From the NCBI RefSeq assembly GCF_014650955.1, contig NZ_BMVY01000006.1, positions 1-64,000 on the forward strand: a stretch of 64,000 nucleotides of DNA, given 5' to 3'. This document shows, piece after piece, positions 51,630-61,806 of the stretch. This DNA is from Streptomyces tauricus. GTDB lineage: Bacteria > Actinomycetota > Actinomycetes > Streptomycetales > Streptomycetaceae. The translations under genes and the position numbers were made by a program. Each line of letters opens with the position of its first letter. Positions within the stretch are counted from its first letter, which is position 1. Below the pieces are notes generated by a model. That model saw nothing but the letters and a program-made list of their open reading frames with translations, searched no databases and was not told where the DNA came from.

Positions 51630-51949
51630 CCGACGAGTTCATGGGGCCGCCTTGGCAAATGGACTGGCGGCTTGATGCCCTCGCCGTCCGTGATGCGCTG
51701 CCCGAGCACGTGCGCAAGATGGTTGACGAGGTTCGTGCCGAGCTGGTCACCGCGAAGGACCCGTACTTCCGAGGCGTCGAGGCCAATACAGGTCTACCCG
51801 ACGGCATGGCCGTCGAGCCGGCACTGTCCAGCCAGCCTAAGGGCGCTCGCTTGTTCTTCTTCGGCCATGGAAACGGCTGGCTCACCTACACCTTCGTGTC
51901 CCGCGCCGAAGACCCGCAAATCATCGTGGAGCAGGTCTTCTGGCTGTGA
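51626..51949 (+). CDS. Small partner protein, probable toxin
   Basis: Product of 107 residues from GTG 51626. WQMDWRLDALAVRDALPEHV, then MVDEVRAELVTAKDPYFRGV, a loop, and strands ARLFFFGHGNGWLTYTFVS and IIVEQVFWL. The helix-then-sheet layout ending in hydrophobic strands resembles RelE/ParE-like folds, but the catalytic residues cannot be assigned by eye. Coupled to the preceding gene; the base composition is lower in G+C than the neighbours, which fits transfer. Confidence 0.6.
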   Translation: MTDEFMGPPWQMDWRLDALAVRDALPEHVRKMVDEVRAELVTAKDPYFRGVEANTGLPDGMAVEPALSSQPKGARLFFFGHGNGWLTYTFVSRAEDPQIIVEQVFWL

Positions 51950-52024
51950 GTTGTTCGGCCGGGCGTCCCGGGGTGTGACGTGGATCACGGGAAGTCGGGT
52001 TCCTCTGCCGTACAGCTCATAGGC

Positions 52025-52669
52025 GTGACCACTCATATGCGAACCCGGGTGCGGGCCGGGGACCAGGGCGCCTTCGCCGAGCTCTTCGACGTGTACGCCC
52101 GTGCCGTGTACAACCACGCCTACCGGCTGACCGCGGACTGGTCGACCGCCGAGGACGTGATGGCGTCGACCTTCATGGAGGCCTGGCGGCTGAGGGACAG
52201 GGTCGACCCCGAAGGCGGCTCCCTGCGGCCCTGGCTGCTGGGCATCGCCACCAACACCGCGCGCAACCAGTTCCGCAGCAATTGGCGTTACCGCCGTGCC
52301 GCGAGCGCCGCCGCGGCGGCCGAGACGGCCGTGCCCGATCACGCGGACGAGGTCGCGGGGCGCATCGACGACCGGCAGCGGCTCGCCACCGCCCTGACCG
52401 CTCTCGCCGCCCTGCGCAGACCCGAGCGCGAGGTCATCACGCTCTGCCTGGGGGAGGGCCTGGACTACGAGGCCGCGGCGGAAGCGCTCGGCATCCCCGT
52501 CGGCACGGTCGCCTCCCGCCTCTCCAGGGCCCGTAAGAAGTTGCGGCGTACCGCTTCCGGAAACGCCGCGGAGAAAGTTCGCGGGAATCGGGAAGGCCCC
52601 CGGCCCGCCCGACAGACAAGAGGCGATCACGCAAAAGCGATCCGGCCCGCACAGGAGGGAAACCGATGA
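52025..52669 (+). CDS. ECF sigma factor
   Basis: Product of 214 residues from GTG 52025 (an ATG at 52037 is 4 codons later). Region 2: GDQGAFAELFDVYARAVYNH, WSTAEDVMASTFMEAWRL, PWLLGIATNTARNQFRS. Region 4: LRRPEREVITLCLGEGLDYE, AAEALGIPVGTVASRLSRAR. A basic tail of about 30 residues follows. The stop overlaps the next gene's ATG (ATGA). The linked downstream gene makes this a sigma/anti-sigma-type pair of the CU044_5270 context. Confidence 0.93.
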   Translation: MTTHMRTRVRAGDQGAFAELFDVYARAVYNHAYRLTADWSTAEDVMASTFMEAWRLRDRVDPEGGSLRPWLLGIATNTARNQFRSNWRYRRAASAAAAAETAVPDHADEVAGRIDDRQRLATALTALAALRRPEREVITLCLGEGLDYEAAAEALGIPVGTVASRLSRARKKLRRTASGNAAEKVRGNREGPRPARQTRGDHAKAIRPAQEGNR

Positions 52670-53805
52670 ACGCGAACACGCCCCGGCACGGCTCTGCCGA
52701 GTCAGAGTCCGGGTCCCAGTTCGAGTGGGAGCAGGACGCACAGCTCCTGTCCCGTACCGCGCGCGACCTGCCGTCGGGCCGTCACCAGTTCCACAAGGAG
52801 CGTCTGATGGCCCAGATCCACGAGCAGATCCAGCGGGACGAGCGCACGGCGGCCCCGGCCGCACCCGCGAAGACGCGGCGGTCACGGCTGCCGCGTCCCG
52901 CGATCACACTGCCCGCGATGGCGTTCGGCCTGTCCGCGGTGATCGTCGCCGGAATCGTGACCTTCGGCGACGGCGACGGCGTGCGGGAGAGCGGAGTCGC
53001 CACCGGACCCGCCCTCACCACCGACATCGGTACCGCGACCACGAAGGGCGTGCCCCAGCTGCTGGACCAGATCTCCCTGGCGGCGGCCGAGGGCGACCAC
53101 CCGACCGTGAAGGACGGCCAGTACGTCTACATCGAGTCCGTGCTGGCCGACACCTTCGTGAAGACCGTCGACGACAAGTCCGCTCTCGCCAGCCACGAAC
53201 TGCACAAGCGGCAGATCTGGGAGTCCGCGGACGGCGTCGAGGGCTGGCTGATCGACGCCGCCGTCAACGAGAGTTCCGAGGGCGAGACCCTGACCCTGCC
53301 CGACGAGCAGGGCAACACCCCGAAGGCGCACCTGGGCAGCCCGTCGTACGACTACCTGACCAAGCTGACCACCGACCCCGACGCACTGCTCGCCAAGATC
53401 TACAAGGAGACCGAGGGGCAGGGGAACACCCCCGACCAGCAGGCCTTCTCCACCATCGGTGACCTGCTCGCCGAGAGCTACCCGCCGGCGGAGCTCTACC
53501 CGGCGCTGTTCGAGGCCGCTGCCAAGATCCCGGGCGTGGTCGTCGTCGACGACGCGGTGGACGCGGCCGGCCGGCACGGCGTGGCGGTGGCCCGGCTGGA
53601 CGAGACCAGCGGCCAGCGCGAGGAGTGGATCTTCGACAAGAAGAGCCATGTCTACCTCGGCGCGCGCAATGTCCAGGTGAAGCCGCTCAAGGAAGAGGGC
53701 ATCCTGATCAAGCCCGGCACCGTGAACTTCACCATGGCCATCAAGAACCGCGCCGTGGTCGACGGTATGAAGGAGACCCCCTCGGCCCCGGCCCAGGCGG
53801 GCTGA
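52666..53805 (+). CDS. CU044_5270-family membrane protein, likely anti-sigma partner
   Basis: Product of 379 residues. Cytoplasmic N-terminus (about 1-80) with LLSRTARDLPSGRHQFHKER, one transmembrane helix at about 84-102, then an extracytoplasmic domain with KDGQYVYIESVLADTF and RQIWESADGVEGWLID, the hallmark of the CU044_5270 family that follows ECF sigma genes in actinobacteria. The single-pass topology fits a membrane-bound regulator of the sigma factor. Confidence 0.88.
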   Translation: MNANTPRHGSAESESGSQFEWEQDAQLLSRTARDLPSGRHQFHKERLMAQIHEQIQRDERTAAPAAPAKTRRSRLPRPAITLPAMAFGLSAVIVAGIVTFGDGDGVRESGVATGPALTTDIGTATTKGVPQLLDQISLAAAEGDHPTVKDGQYVYIESVLADTFVKTVDDKSALASHELHKRQIWESADGVEGWLIDAAVNESSEGETLTLPDEQGNTPKAHLGSPSYDYLTKLTTDPDALLAKIYKETEGQGNTPDQQAFSTIGDLLAESYPPAELYPALFEAAAKIPGVVVVDDAVDAAGRHGVAVARLDETSGQREEWIFDKKSHVYLGARNVQVKPLKEEGILIKPGTVNFTMAIKNRAVVDGMKETPSAPAQAG

Positions 53806-53823
53806 GTCCCGGTCGGTCCCCGG

Positions 53824-55290
53824 TCAGCTCTCGTTCAGTGCGGGCGGGGGAGTCGGCGCCCCGGGCAGGCGGATCGCCGCGATCGTGCCGCCGCCCGGGG
53901 CCGGGCTCAACGCCACGTCCCCACCCGACTGCTGGACCGTACGCGCCACGATGGACAGGCCGAGGCCCGAGCCGGGGAGCGCGCGGGCGCTCGGGGAGCG
54001 CCAGAAGCGGTCGAAGACGTGGGGGAGTTCGTCGGCGGGAATGCCCGGGCCGTGGTCCCGTACGGTCAGTTCGCCGCCTCTGAGGGTGACGTCGATCGCG
54101 CCGCCCTCGGGGCTGAACTTCACCGCGTTGTCGAGGATGTTGACGATGGCCCGCTCCAGCGCGGTGGGCTCCGCCCGGACGAACCAGGGGTGCACGTCCG
54201 CCGTGATCGTCAGCTCCGGGCCGCGCAGCCGGGCCCGGCGCAGGGCCGACTCCACGGTGTCCTGCAGCGCGACCACCTGCACGCGGTCGGCCGGCGTGCC
54301 CGCGTCCGAACGTGACAGCGTCTGCAGGTCGCCGATGAGCGCGGCCAGTTCGGTCATCTGCGCCTTCACCGAGGCGAGCAGCGCCTTGCGGTCCGCCGGG
54401 GGGATGGGGCGGCCCGTCTCCTCACTGCGGGTGAGCAGTTCGATGTTCGTACGCAGGGAGGTGAGGGGGGTGCGGAGTTCGTGACCGGCGTCGGCGATGA
54501 GCTGCTGCTGCAACTCGTGGGAGTTGGCGAGCGAGGCGGTCATCGAGTTGAAGGACCGGGACAGCCGCGCGATCTCGTCCTCGCTCTCGTCCTCGACGGG
54601 GATGCGGACGGAGAGGTCCTCGGTGCGGGCCACGTGCTCGACCGCCTCGGTGAGCTTGTCGACGGGGCGCAGACCTGCGCGGGCGACTGCCAGTCCGGCC
54701 GCGCCGGCGCCGAGGACTCCGATGCCGGAGACGAGGAGCAGGATGAGGGCGAGGTCGTTGAGGGTGCCCTGGGTGTTCTTGAGGGGGAGCGCGACGAGGA
54801 GGGCGGCCTTGGACGAGGTCTGCGTGGTGGGGTCGGTGACGGTCAGTCCCGGCAGGACCATGACGCGCACATCGTTCCCGTCCGCGTCGGTACCGTTGCG
54901 GAAGGTGCCGCTGGTGGTGTCCGCGGCGTCGATGACGTCCTTGTCTCCCTGGGTGACGTTGACCGAGCCCGTGGAGAACGACAGGACACAGGGCGTTCCG
55001 TCCTCCATGACCAGCTGGAAGTAGCCGCTCCGCGGAGGGCCGTTGTCGCTGTTCAGCGGGGTCGGGGTCTGCGAGCAGTTCGAGACCGCGGCCTCGGCCT
55101 GGGCCTCGATCCCCCTCATCCCCAGCGTCTTCTCCAGGTCGTTGTCCAGCTGGTCGTACAGTTTCCCCTGCACGATGAACCAGCACGTCACCGACACCGC
55201 CGCCACCGCGAACGCCACCGCCGCCGCGACGAGGAGGGACAGCCGGGCCCGGATCGGCAGGGAGGTGAACCGGCGGGCGAGCCTCTTCAC
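53824..55290 (-). CDS. Sensor histidine kinase, MprB-like
   Basis: Product of 488 residues. Transmembrane helices at about 17-40 and 180-203 enclose an extracytoplasmic sensor domain with Cys72 and Cys101. HAMP (about 203-255) precedes HisKA with phospho-acceptor His270 in [13 protein letters not shown]. The HATPase domain has [21 protein letters not shown] and GSGLGLSIV. It overlaps the regulator's stop by 4 bases. With the HtrA-type protease upstream of the regulator, the locus recalls the mycobacterial MprAB-PepD envelope-stress module. Confidence 0.94.
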   Translation of the reverse strand: MKRLARRFTSLPIRARLSLLVAAAVAFAVAAVSVTCWFIVQGKLYDQLDNDLEKTLGMRGIEAQAEAAVSNCSQTPTPLNSDNGPPRSGYFQLVMEDGTPCVLSFSTGSVNVTQGDKDVIDAADTTSGTFRNGTDADGNDVRVMVLPGLTVTDPTTQTSSKAALLVALPLKNTQGTLNDLALILLLVSGIGVLGAGAAGLAVARAGLRPVDKLTEAVEHVARTEDLSVRIPVEDESEDEIARLSRSFNSMTASLANSHELQQQLIADAGHELRTPLTSLRTNIELLTRSEETGRPIPPADRKALLASVKAQMTELAALIGDLQTLSRSDAGTPADRVQVVALQDTVESALRRARLRGPELTITADVHPWFVRAEPTALERAIVNILDNAVKFSPEGGAIDVTLRGGELTVRDHGPGIPADELPHVFDRFWRSPSARALPGSGLGLSIVARTVQQSGGDVALSPAPGGGTIAAIRLPGAPTPPPALNES

Positions 55291-56018
55291 TCCGCCCCGC
55301 CCGACCGCAGGACATACCCCACACCCCGCACCGTGTGCACAAGACGCGGCTCGCCGCCCGCCTCCGTCTTGCGGCGCAGGTACATCACGTACACGTCCAG
55401 GGAGTTGGACGACGGCTCGAAGTCGAAGCCCCAGACCGCCTTCAGGATCTGCTCCCGCGTGAGGACCTGGCGCGGATGGGCCAGGAACATCTCCAGCAGG
55501 GTGAACTCCGTGCGCGTCAGCTCGACGGGACGCCCCGCCCGCGTGACCTCCCGGGTCGCGAGGTCCATGCGCAGGTCCCCGAAGGTCAGCGCGTCGTCGG
55601 CCGGCGCGCCGACCGCGGCGGCCGCGTACGAACTGCGCCGCAGCAGGGCCCGTACGCGGGCGAACAGCTCGTCCAGTTCGAACGGCTTGACCAGGTAGTC
55701 GTCGGCGCCCGCGTCGAGTCCGGTGACCCGGTCGCCGACCGTGTCGCGGGCCGTGAGCATGAGGATCGGCGTCGTCGTGCCCGCGCCGCGCATCCGGCGG
55801 GCGGCGGTCAGGCCGTCCATCCGGGGCATCTGGATGTCGAGGACGACCAGGTCGGGCTGGTACGCGATGGACTTCTCCAGCGCGTCCGCGCCGTCGACGG
55901 CCACCTCCGTGTCGTACCCCTCGAAGGCGAGACTGCGCTGGAGTGCTTCGCGCACGGCCGGCTCGTCGTCGACGATCAGGATGCGCTGGGGTTCACGGTC
56001 GCCTTCGGCGGGGCTCAT
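55287..56018 (-). CDS. OmpR/PhoB-family response regulator, MprA-like
   Basis: Product of 243 residues. Receiver domain with [20 protein letters not shown] and phospho-acceptor Asp61 in [12 protein letters not shown]. Winged-helix effector domain: [52 protein letters not shown]. First gene of the two-gene system; the kinase follows with a 4-base overlap. Likely targets are itself and neighbouring envelope protease genes. Confidence 0.96.
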   Translation of the reverse strand: MSPAEGDREPQRILIVDDEPAVREALQRSLAFEGYDTEVAVDGADALEKSIAYQPDLVVLDIQMPRMDGLTAARRMRGAGTTTPILMLTARDTVGDRVTGLDAGADDYLVKPFELDELFARVRALLRRSSYAAAAVGAPADDALTFGDLRMDLATREVTRAGRPVELTRTEFTLLEMFLAHPRQVLTREQILKAVWGFDFEPSSNSLDVYVMYLRRKTEAGGEPRLVHTVRGVGYVLRSGGAE

Positions 56019-56135
56019 CGCGGTCAGTTCCTCGGGTGCGGTGGGACGTGGGCGGGGCGCTTTCAGCCTCGCACGTTTCGGGCCTGTTCTCGTAGAGCCG
56101 CCTGACGGCGGGAGAGCAGCCTCGACGGCGGGAGA

Positions 56136-56327
56136 TCAGCCTCGTACGGTACGGCGGGCGCGGGCCGCGCCGCCGCCGCGTCGGGCGGAGCCGCGCGGCG
56201 CCCGCGCCGTGGCCATCTCGGGCGCGCGGGGCGCGGGCGCGTGCAGTTCGTGGGCCACCGCGAGGGCCAGGGTGAACCCGGCGGGGTCGGCGCCCGCGAG
56301 GGTGTGGGACACGGTCTTGATCTGCAT
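56136..56327 (-). CDS. Small hypothetical protein between the two-component system and HtrA gene
   Basis: Product of 63 residues: MQIKTVSHTLAGADPAGFTL, AVAHELHAPAPRAPEMATAR, then an Arg/Gly-rich basic tail. GGAGG lies 6 bases before the ATG, a good ribosome site. It lies between the HtrA-type gene (48 bases downstream of that stop) and the response regulator, so all may be on one message. No family recognised. Confidence 0.6.
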   Translation of the reverse strand: MQIKTVSHTLAGADPAGFTLALAVAHELHAPAPRAPEMATARAPRGSARRGGGAARARRTVRG

Positions 56328-56375
56328 GACGACCTCCGGGGTCTGGGGCGGGTCGGTCGGGGGAGCGAGCGGGGC

Positions 56376-57512
56376 TCAGCTGTCGGAGCCGCCGGCCCGC
56401 AGCGAGGCCAGGTCGGCCTTGACGGTGTTGACCGGGATGGCGAAGCCCAGGCCGACGCTGCCGGCGCTCGACGAGGACGAGGAGTCCGTGGCGGCCGAGT
56501 ACATCGCGGAGTTGATGCCGATGATGTTGCCGTTCATGTCGATCAGCGCGCCGCCGGAGTTGCCCGGGTTGAGGGACGCGTCGGTCTGCAGGGCCTTGTA
56601 CGTCGTCGTGGACGAGCCGGTGTCGCCGTTGAACTCCTGGCCGCCGAACTCGAACGGCCACTGCTGGCTGCCGCTGCCGCCGCCCTGCTGTTGCTGCTGC
56701 TGACCCTGGCTCTCGTCCGTGGAGACGGTGACGTCCCGGTCGAGCGCGGAGACGATACCGCTGGTGACGGTGCCGGTCAGGCCCTCGGGGGAGCCGATCG
56801 CCACGACCTCGTCGCCGACCTTGACGGCGTCGGAGTCGCCGAGCGTCGCGGGCGCCAGACCCGACGGGGCGTCCTCCAGTTTGATCAGCGCGAGGTCCTT
56901 CTTGCTGTCGGTGCCGACGACGCTCGCGGTGTACGACTTGCCGTTGCTCAGCTGCACCTTGATCTGGGAGGCGCCGGAGATCACGTGGTTGTTGGTGATG
57001 ATCTCGCCGCCGGTCGTGATGACCACACCGGAACCGGTGGAGGAGCCCGCGTTCGAGGTCGCGCTGATCTCGACGATGCTCGGGCTGACCGCCTCGGCGA
57101 CCCCGGCGACCGTGCCCTTCTTGCTGGTGGGCACCACGCTGGTGCTCGTGCTGCTGCCGGCCGCGGTGTCGTTGCCGGTCAGCTCCTGGAAGGCGTACGC
57201 GGTGCCTCCGCCGACGGCCGCGGCGGCTATCGCCACGGCGGCCAGCAGGGCCAGCGGGCCCTTGGCGCGCCTGCGGGGCGCGGCGGGAGCGGAGGAGACG
57301 GGCTCCGTGAGGAGCGCGGTGGGAGCGCCACCGCCGTGCGAGGCCGGGGCCGGGCCCGCGGCCGGCTGGTACGCCGGCGGGGGCGGCCACTCCGGGTTCA
57401 CGGAGGAGGTGTTCTGCTGGTGGTGCGACTGCTCGTACGGCTGTCCTGAGTACGCGGACTGCTGCTGGTCGCCCTGGGGGTACTCGCCGCTGCGGCGGAA
57501 GCTCTCGGTCAT
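56376..57512 (-). CDS. HtrA-type trypsin-like serine protease, membrane-anchored
   Basis: Product of 378 residues from ATG 57512. Gln/Pro/Tyr-rich cytoplasmic N-terminus, one transmembrane helix (about 87-108), then the protease. Catalytic residues: His in IITNNHVISGA, Asp in SKKDLALIKL, Ser in LNPGNSGGALIDMNG. A Gln/Gly-rich insert (SQGQQQQQQGGGSGSQQ) sits within the protease. No PDZ domain follows, unlike PepD or DegP; the protein ends after GLGFAIPVNTVKADLASL. It probably degrades misfolded envelope proteins, regulated with the adjacent two-component genes. Confidence 0.93.
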   Translation of the reverse strand: MTESFRRSGEYPQGDQQQSAYSGQPYEQSHHQQNTSSVNPEWPPPPAYQPAAGPAPASHGGGAPTALLTEPVSSAPAAPRRRAKGPLALLAAVAIAAAAVGGGTAYAFQELTGNDTAAGSSTSTSVVPTSKKGTVAGVAEAVSPSIVEISATSNAGSSTGSGVVITTGGEIITNNHVISGASQIKVQLSNGKSYTASVVGTDSKKDLALIKLEDAPSGLAPATLGDSDAVKVGDEVVAIGSPEGLTGTVTSGIVSALDRDVTVSTDESQGQQQQQQGGGSGSQQWPFEFGGQEFNGDTGSSTTTYKALQTDASLNPGNSGGALIDMNGNIIGINSAMYSAATDSSSSSSAGSVGLGFAIPVNTVKADLASLRAGGSDS

Positions 57513-57784
57513 GGGTACGACTCTGTCGCCCGACCATGAGAGCTCCCTGAGTGCTCCCTGAGAAGCCCGACAGAACCTCGTATGCCCGATATAAAGACGC
57601 CGGATCCCGCTGATACCGGGGAAACGGGGGGTTACCGCACGGTGAGGTGACGGAAGCGGCGGACGAACACTTGTCGGACTGCTGTGAAGTACGTGTGCGG
57701 GGAGGTTTGCGGGGCGCAGGCTTGGTGGGTTCACGACACAACACCGTCGTGGGCGACCACACCCCACCACCTCAGGAGCCCTGA

Positions 57785-59545
57785 GTGATACCTGCTCTGC
57801 GCAGCCGTTGGAGACGCGCCGGTACGGCGCTTCCCGCGGCCGCCCTCGCGCTGGCGCTGAGTTGCGCCGGCGTTCTCGCGGCCCAGCCGGCCACCGCCGC
57901 GGACGGCCCCGCCGGGGGACTGCCCGACGTGAGCCTCGCGCAGCCCGCGAAGCCGGCCGCTGGCGCGTCGGAACTGCGCGACCGGATCGTCGACGCCGCG
58001 AAGGCGACCGGCGAGACCCCGGACGACGCCTCGCCCGCGAAGTCCCCGTTCATCATCGGCGGCGGCGAGACCACCATCGCCGGCGCCCCGTGGATGGTCC
58101 AGCTCGGCTACTACGAGCCCACCACCGGCGACGGCTACTTCTGCGGCGGCACCCTCGTCGCCCCGAACAAGGTCCTCACCGCCGCGCACTGTGTCGCGGG
58201 CCTGGACTGGGTGGGCAACGGCGCGGTCCTGGCCGGCACCACCGACCTCGACGACTACACGAACGGCACCCCCGCGGGCGTGTTCCGCCAGTGGACGCAC
58301 CCCCGCTACGACGCCGACACCACGCAGAACGACATCGCGGTCCTCACCCTGGACCGCCCGCTGGTCGGCGTGCCGACGCTGCGCCTGGCCGCGTCCGACG
58401 ACAGCGCGCTGTACAAGACCGGCACCACCGGCACCGTCTACGGCTGGGGCCTGACCTCCGGCGCCGACGACGCCACCCTCTCGACGAAGCTGAAGAAGGC
58501 GAACCTGCCGCTCGTCGCCGACGCGACCTGCAAGAGCGCGATGGCGTCGGTCCTCGACGGGGACTACTTCGCCGCCGGCTCGATGGCCTGCGCGGGCACC
58601 CCCGCGAGCGGCGCCGACGAGGGCACGAACAGCCCCTGCAACGGTGACTCCGGCGGCCCGCTGGTCGTCGGCGGCAAGATCGCCGGCATCGTCTCCTGGG
58701 GCGTCGCGGGCTGCACCGCGAAGGGTGCCTACCCGGTCTTCACCAAGGTCAGCTCGTACACCTGGGCGGCCCAGCCGCGCATCGACGACGCGGACCTGTC
58801 GTACGACGGCCGCGCCGACCTGCTCGCGCGTACGCCGTCGGGCGGTCTCTTCCAGCAGAACAGCACGGGCACCTCGCTCGCGCAGCGCGCCTACCAGGGC
58901 GCCAACTGGCAGAACGCCAGCTGGGGCCTGCAGGCCGACCTGGACCGGGACTTCTACCAGGACCTGATCATCCGCGACAAGACCGACGGCAAGCTGTACC
59001 GCAGCTACATGGACCACTCCGTCGGTGACTGGACCTGGATGCAGATCAGTTCGGTGTGGGGCGGCTACAAGTCGTACGCGATCCCCGGCGACATGACGGG
59101 CGACGCCCGCCCGGACCTGGTCGCGGTGGACGCCGACGGCTCGGTCTACCTCTACCCGGGGCGCGGCAACGGCCAGTTCTACGGCAAGGTCAAGGTCGTC
59201 AGCGGCGCCTGGAAGAACGTCAAGGTCTTCGGCCACGGCGACCTCTCCGGCGACGGCAAGGCCGACCTGCTGGTCCGCTCCACGGACGGCACGCTGTGGC
59301 TCTACCGCGGCACGGGCAAGGAGAAGACCCCCTGGTCGGCCCGTATCAAGGCCCGTACCGGCTGGAACTTCACCTCGTACGTCTCCAGCGGCGACGTCAC
59401 GGGCGACGGCATCGCGGATGTCATGACCCGCGACTCGGCGGGCAAGCTGTGGCTCTACCGCGGTACGAACAAGGCCTCGACGGACCTGTTCGCCACCCGC
59501 ACCAGCCTGGGCACAGGCTTCAACCAGTACAACTTGCTGTTCTAG
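57785..59545 (+). CDS. Secreted trypsin-like protease with FG-GAP/VCBS repeats
   Basis: Product of 586 residues, GTG start with CAGGAG upstream. Signal peptide ending AAQPATAADG, a propeptide-like region, then an S1 trypsin domain from FIIGGGETTIAGAPWMVQL. The triad is His in VLTAAHCVAG, Asp in TQNDIAVLTL and Ser in NGDSGGPLVVGG. From about 335 the protein contains DGRADLLARTPSGG, GDARPDLVAVDADG, GDGKADLLVRSTDG and GDGIADVMTRDSAG, calcium-binding FG-GAP-type repeats that usually form a propeller. A secreted proteinase with an adhesion-type domain. Divergent from the HtrA gene. Confidence 0.94.
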   Translation: MIPALRSRWRRAGTALPAAALALALSCAGVLAAQPATAADGPAGGLPDVSLAQPAKPAAGASELRDRIVDAAKATGETPDDASPAKSPFIIGGGETTIAGAPWMVQLGYYEPTTGDGYFCGGTLVAPNKVLTAAHCVAGLDWVGNGAVLAGTTDLDDYTNGTPAGVFRQWTHPRYDADTTQNDIAVLTLDRPLVGVPTLRLAASDDSALYKTGTTGTVYGWGLTSGADDATLSTKLKKANLPLVADATCKSAMASVLDGDYFAAGSMACAGTPASGADEGTNSPCNGDSGGPLVVGGKIAGIVSWGVAGCTAKGAYPVFTKVSSYTWAAQPRIDDADLSYDGRADLLARTPSGGLFQQNSTGTSLAQRAYQGANWQNASWGLQADLDRDFYQDLIIRDKTDGKLYRSYMDHSVGDWTWMQISSVWGGYKSYAIPGDMTGDARPDLVAVDADGSVYLYPGRGNGQFYGKVKVVSGAWKNVKVFGHGDLSGDGKADLLVRSTDGTLWLYRGTGKEKTPWSARIKARTGWNFTSYVSSGDVTGDGIADVMTRDSAGKLWLYRGTNKASTDLFATRTSLGTGFNQYNLLF

Positions 59546-59599
59546 ACCAACAGACACACGGGCCGGCCCTTGCCACTCGGCAGGGGCCGCCTGCCTTCA

Positions 59600-59687
59600 G
59601 GGGCGCGGGGAACGGCGCAGTCTTTTGCCTTTAGGGGCGCGGGGAACGGCGCAGTCTTTTGCCTTTAGGGGCGCGGGGAACGGCGCG
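59600..59687 (+). repeat. Three GC-rich elements at 34-bp period
   Basis: Copies begin at 59600, 59634 and 59668, exactly 34 bases apart, with identical spacer GTCTTTTGCCTTTA-like text. They lie between the convergent protease and LacI genes. Confidence 0.88.
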
Positions 59688-59734
59688 ACCAGCCACGACG
59701 CACCCGCAGCCGAAATCCGACCCACCCAGCGGAG

Positions 59735-60754
59735 CTAACACCCGCAGCTGCGCCGGACCACCAAAGAGGACGGGAACAGTTTCAACCGCTCCCGCCGAGC
59801 CCCGGCAACCCGAAGCCCGTCGTCGAGAACGAGATCAACGGCCGCCCGAGCCATCGCGGACCGATCGCTCGCGATCGTGGTCAGCGGCGGATCGGTCAAC
59901 GCCGCTTCCTTGATGTCGTCGAACCCGGCGACGGCCAGCTCCCCCGGCACATCGATCCGCAGCTCCCGGGCCGCCCGCAACAAACCGATCGCCTGGTCGT
60001 CCGTGGAGCAGAAGATCGCCGGCGGCCGATCGGGCCCGGCCAGCAGCCGAAGCCCCACCTGATACGCGTCGTACCGGTTGTAGAGCGCCTCGAAGAGGCG
60101 ACCCTCCGTAGAGCGCCCCGCCTCGTGCATCGCCCGCCGCCACCCCTCGACGTGGTCGGAGACCGGGTCACCGACCGTGGGCGTCTCCGCGACCCCGCCG
60201 AGACAGGCGACGTACTCGTACCCGTGCTCAAGGAGATGCTGCGTGGCGAGATGCGCCCCGCCCACGTCGTCCGTGACGACCGCGACGTCGTCGATGGCCT
60301 CGGGCCGCTCGTGCAGCAGCACGACTCGCGCGTCCCACGCCTCGATCTCGGCGGCGGCCAGATCGTTCAGCGCGTGGCTGACGAGGATGAGCCCCGAGAC
60401 CCGCATACCGAGAAAGGCCCGCAGATAGTGGACCTCGCGCTCGCCGACGTAGTCGGAGTTGCCGACGAGCACCATTTTTCCGCGCTCGGACGCGGCCTGT
60501 TCGACCGCGTGCGCCATCTCCCCGAAGAAGGGCTGGCGCGCGTCCGGCACGATCAGGCCTATGAGGTCCGTGCGCCGCGACGCCATGGCCTGGGCGACCC
60601 GGTCGGGCCGGTACCCCAGCTCCTTGATCGCGGCGAGTACACGCTCGCGCGTGGCCGGGGCAACCGGCCGGGGTCCGTTGTTGATGACATAGCTGACGAC
60701 GGCGGTGGAGGTACCCGCCAGTCGTGCCACATCATCCCGAGTCACCTTGGCCAC
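59735..60754 (-). CDS. LacI-family transcriptional regulator
   Basis: Product of 339 residues, GTG start. N-terminal helix-turn-helix: [20 protein letters not shown], then the hinge helix [14 protein letters not shown]. Periplasmic-binding-like effector domain from [17 protein letters not shown] to the end, with [20 protein letters not shown] and [20 protein letters not shown]. No sugar gene is adjacent, so ligand and targets are unknown. Followed downstream by a repeat array; upstream lies the glnR 3' end. Confidence 0.95.
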   Translation of the reverse strand: MAKVTRDDVARLAGTSTAVVSYVINNGPRPVAPATRERVLAAIKELGYRPDRVAQAMASRRTDLIGLIVPDARQPFFGEMAHAVEQAASERGKMVLVGNSDYVGEREVHYLRAFLGMRVSGLILVSHALNDLAAAEIEAWDARVVLLHERPEAIDDVAVVTDDVGGAHLATQHLLEHGYEYVACLGGVAETPTVGDPVSDHVEGWRRAMHEAGRSTEGRLFEALYNRYDAYQVGLRLLAGPDRPPAIFCSTDDQAIGLLRAARELRIDVPGELAVAGFDDIKEAALTDPPLTTIASDRSAMARAAVDLVLDDGLRVAGARRERLKLFPSSLVVRRSCGC

Positions 60755-60777
60755 GCGCGGAGTCTACGCGGATGGAC

Positions 60778-61608
60778 CTACCGCTGGGCAGGTCGTACGG
60801 CTTCTTCCTGCGCCTTCGCCGAGGCCTGTGCCGAGGCCTCCGCGGCGCCGGCCGCGTCGAGGTGCGCCGTCTCGTCCGCATCCTCCGGCTTTGGCTGTGC
60901 GGCCTTGGCCTTCGCCTCGTCCGCGGCCCGGTCCACCTTCTCCGGCGTAACGAATCGATAACCGACGTTCCGGACGGTACCGATCAGCGACTCGTGCTCG
61001 GGGCCGAGCTTCGCGCGCAGCCGCCGTACGTGCACGTCGACCGTTCGCGTACCGCCGAAGTAGTCGTAGCCCCAGACCTCCTGCAGCAGCTGGGCGCGGG
61101 TGAAGACGCGGCCCGGGTGCTGGGCGAGGTACTTGAGGAGCTCGAACTCCTTGAAGGTGAGGTCCAGGACCCGGCCCTTGAGCTTGGCGCTGTAGGTGGC
61201 CTCGTCCACGGAGAGGTCGCCGTTGCGGATCTCCATGGGGGAGTCGTCGTTGACGATCTGCTGGCGGCCCATGGCCAGCCGCAGCCGGGCCTCGACCTCG
61301 GCCGGACCCGCCGTGTCGAGCAGTACGTCGTCGATGCCCCAGTCGGCGGTGACGGCCGCGAGGCCGCCCTCCGTCACCACGAGCACGAGTGGACAGCCGG
61401 GCCCGGTGGAGCGCAGCAGCTGACAGAGGCTGCGGACCTGCGGGAGGTCACGGCGGCCGTCGATGAGAATGACGTCGGCACCTGGGGTGTCGACGAGAGC
61501 GGGGCCCTCCGCCGGAGCCACGCGCACGTTGTGCAGCAGCAGGCCGAGGGCGGGAAGCACCTCCGTCGACGGCTGAAGGGCATTGGTAAGGAGCAGCAGA
61601 GAACTCAT
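60778..61608 (-). CDS. glnR: Global nitrogen regulator GlnR
   Basis: Product of 276 residues. Receiver-like domain (1-115), with Asp50 in [13 protein letters not shown] but without the full acidic pocket, consistent with GlnR acting as an orphan, non-phosphorylated regulator. Winged-helix effector domain: [52 protein letters not shown]. Then an Ala/Glu/Lys tail of about 40 residues. In Streptomyces GlnR activates or represses nitrogen assimilation genes such as glnA and amtB. No histidine kinase is adjacent, as usual for glnR. Confidence 0.97.
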   Translation of the reverse strand: MSSLLLLTNALQPSTEVLPALGLLLHNVRVAPAEGPALVDTPGADVILIDGRRDLPQVRSLCQLLRSTGPGCPLVLVVTEGGLAAVTADWGIDDVLLDTAGPAEVEARLRLAMGRQQIVNDDSPMEIRNGDLSVDEATYSAKLKGRVLDLTFKEFELLKYLAQHPGRVFTRAQLLQEVWGYDYFGGTRTVDVHVRRLRAKLGPEHESLIGTVRNVGYRFVTPEKVDRAADEAKAKAAQPKPEDADETAHLDAAGAAEASAQASAKAQEEAVRPAQR

Positions 61609-61806
61609 CGCACCCCACCTGCCTGGGTCGTCCTACGGTCACGCACGGTTCGCTCGCCCATAACGTCTGGTTCCTCCTCGGTCCCTGCGAGGACGTTTTC
61701 GGCACTGCTCAACGTCGTATACAGCTTTCGTATACAACGCTCCAGAAAGCGCAAAAGGACCCGGGGGCTTCGCTGCCCGAGTCCTCTGCCCAGGAGAATA
61801 GCCCAC

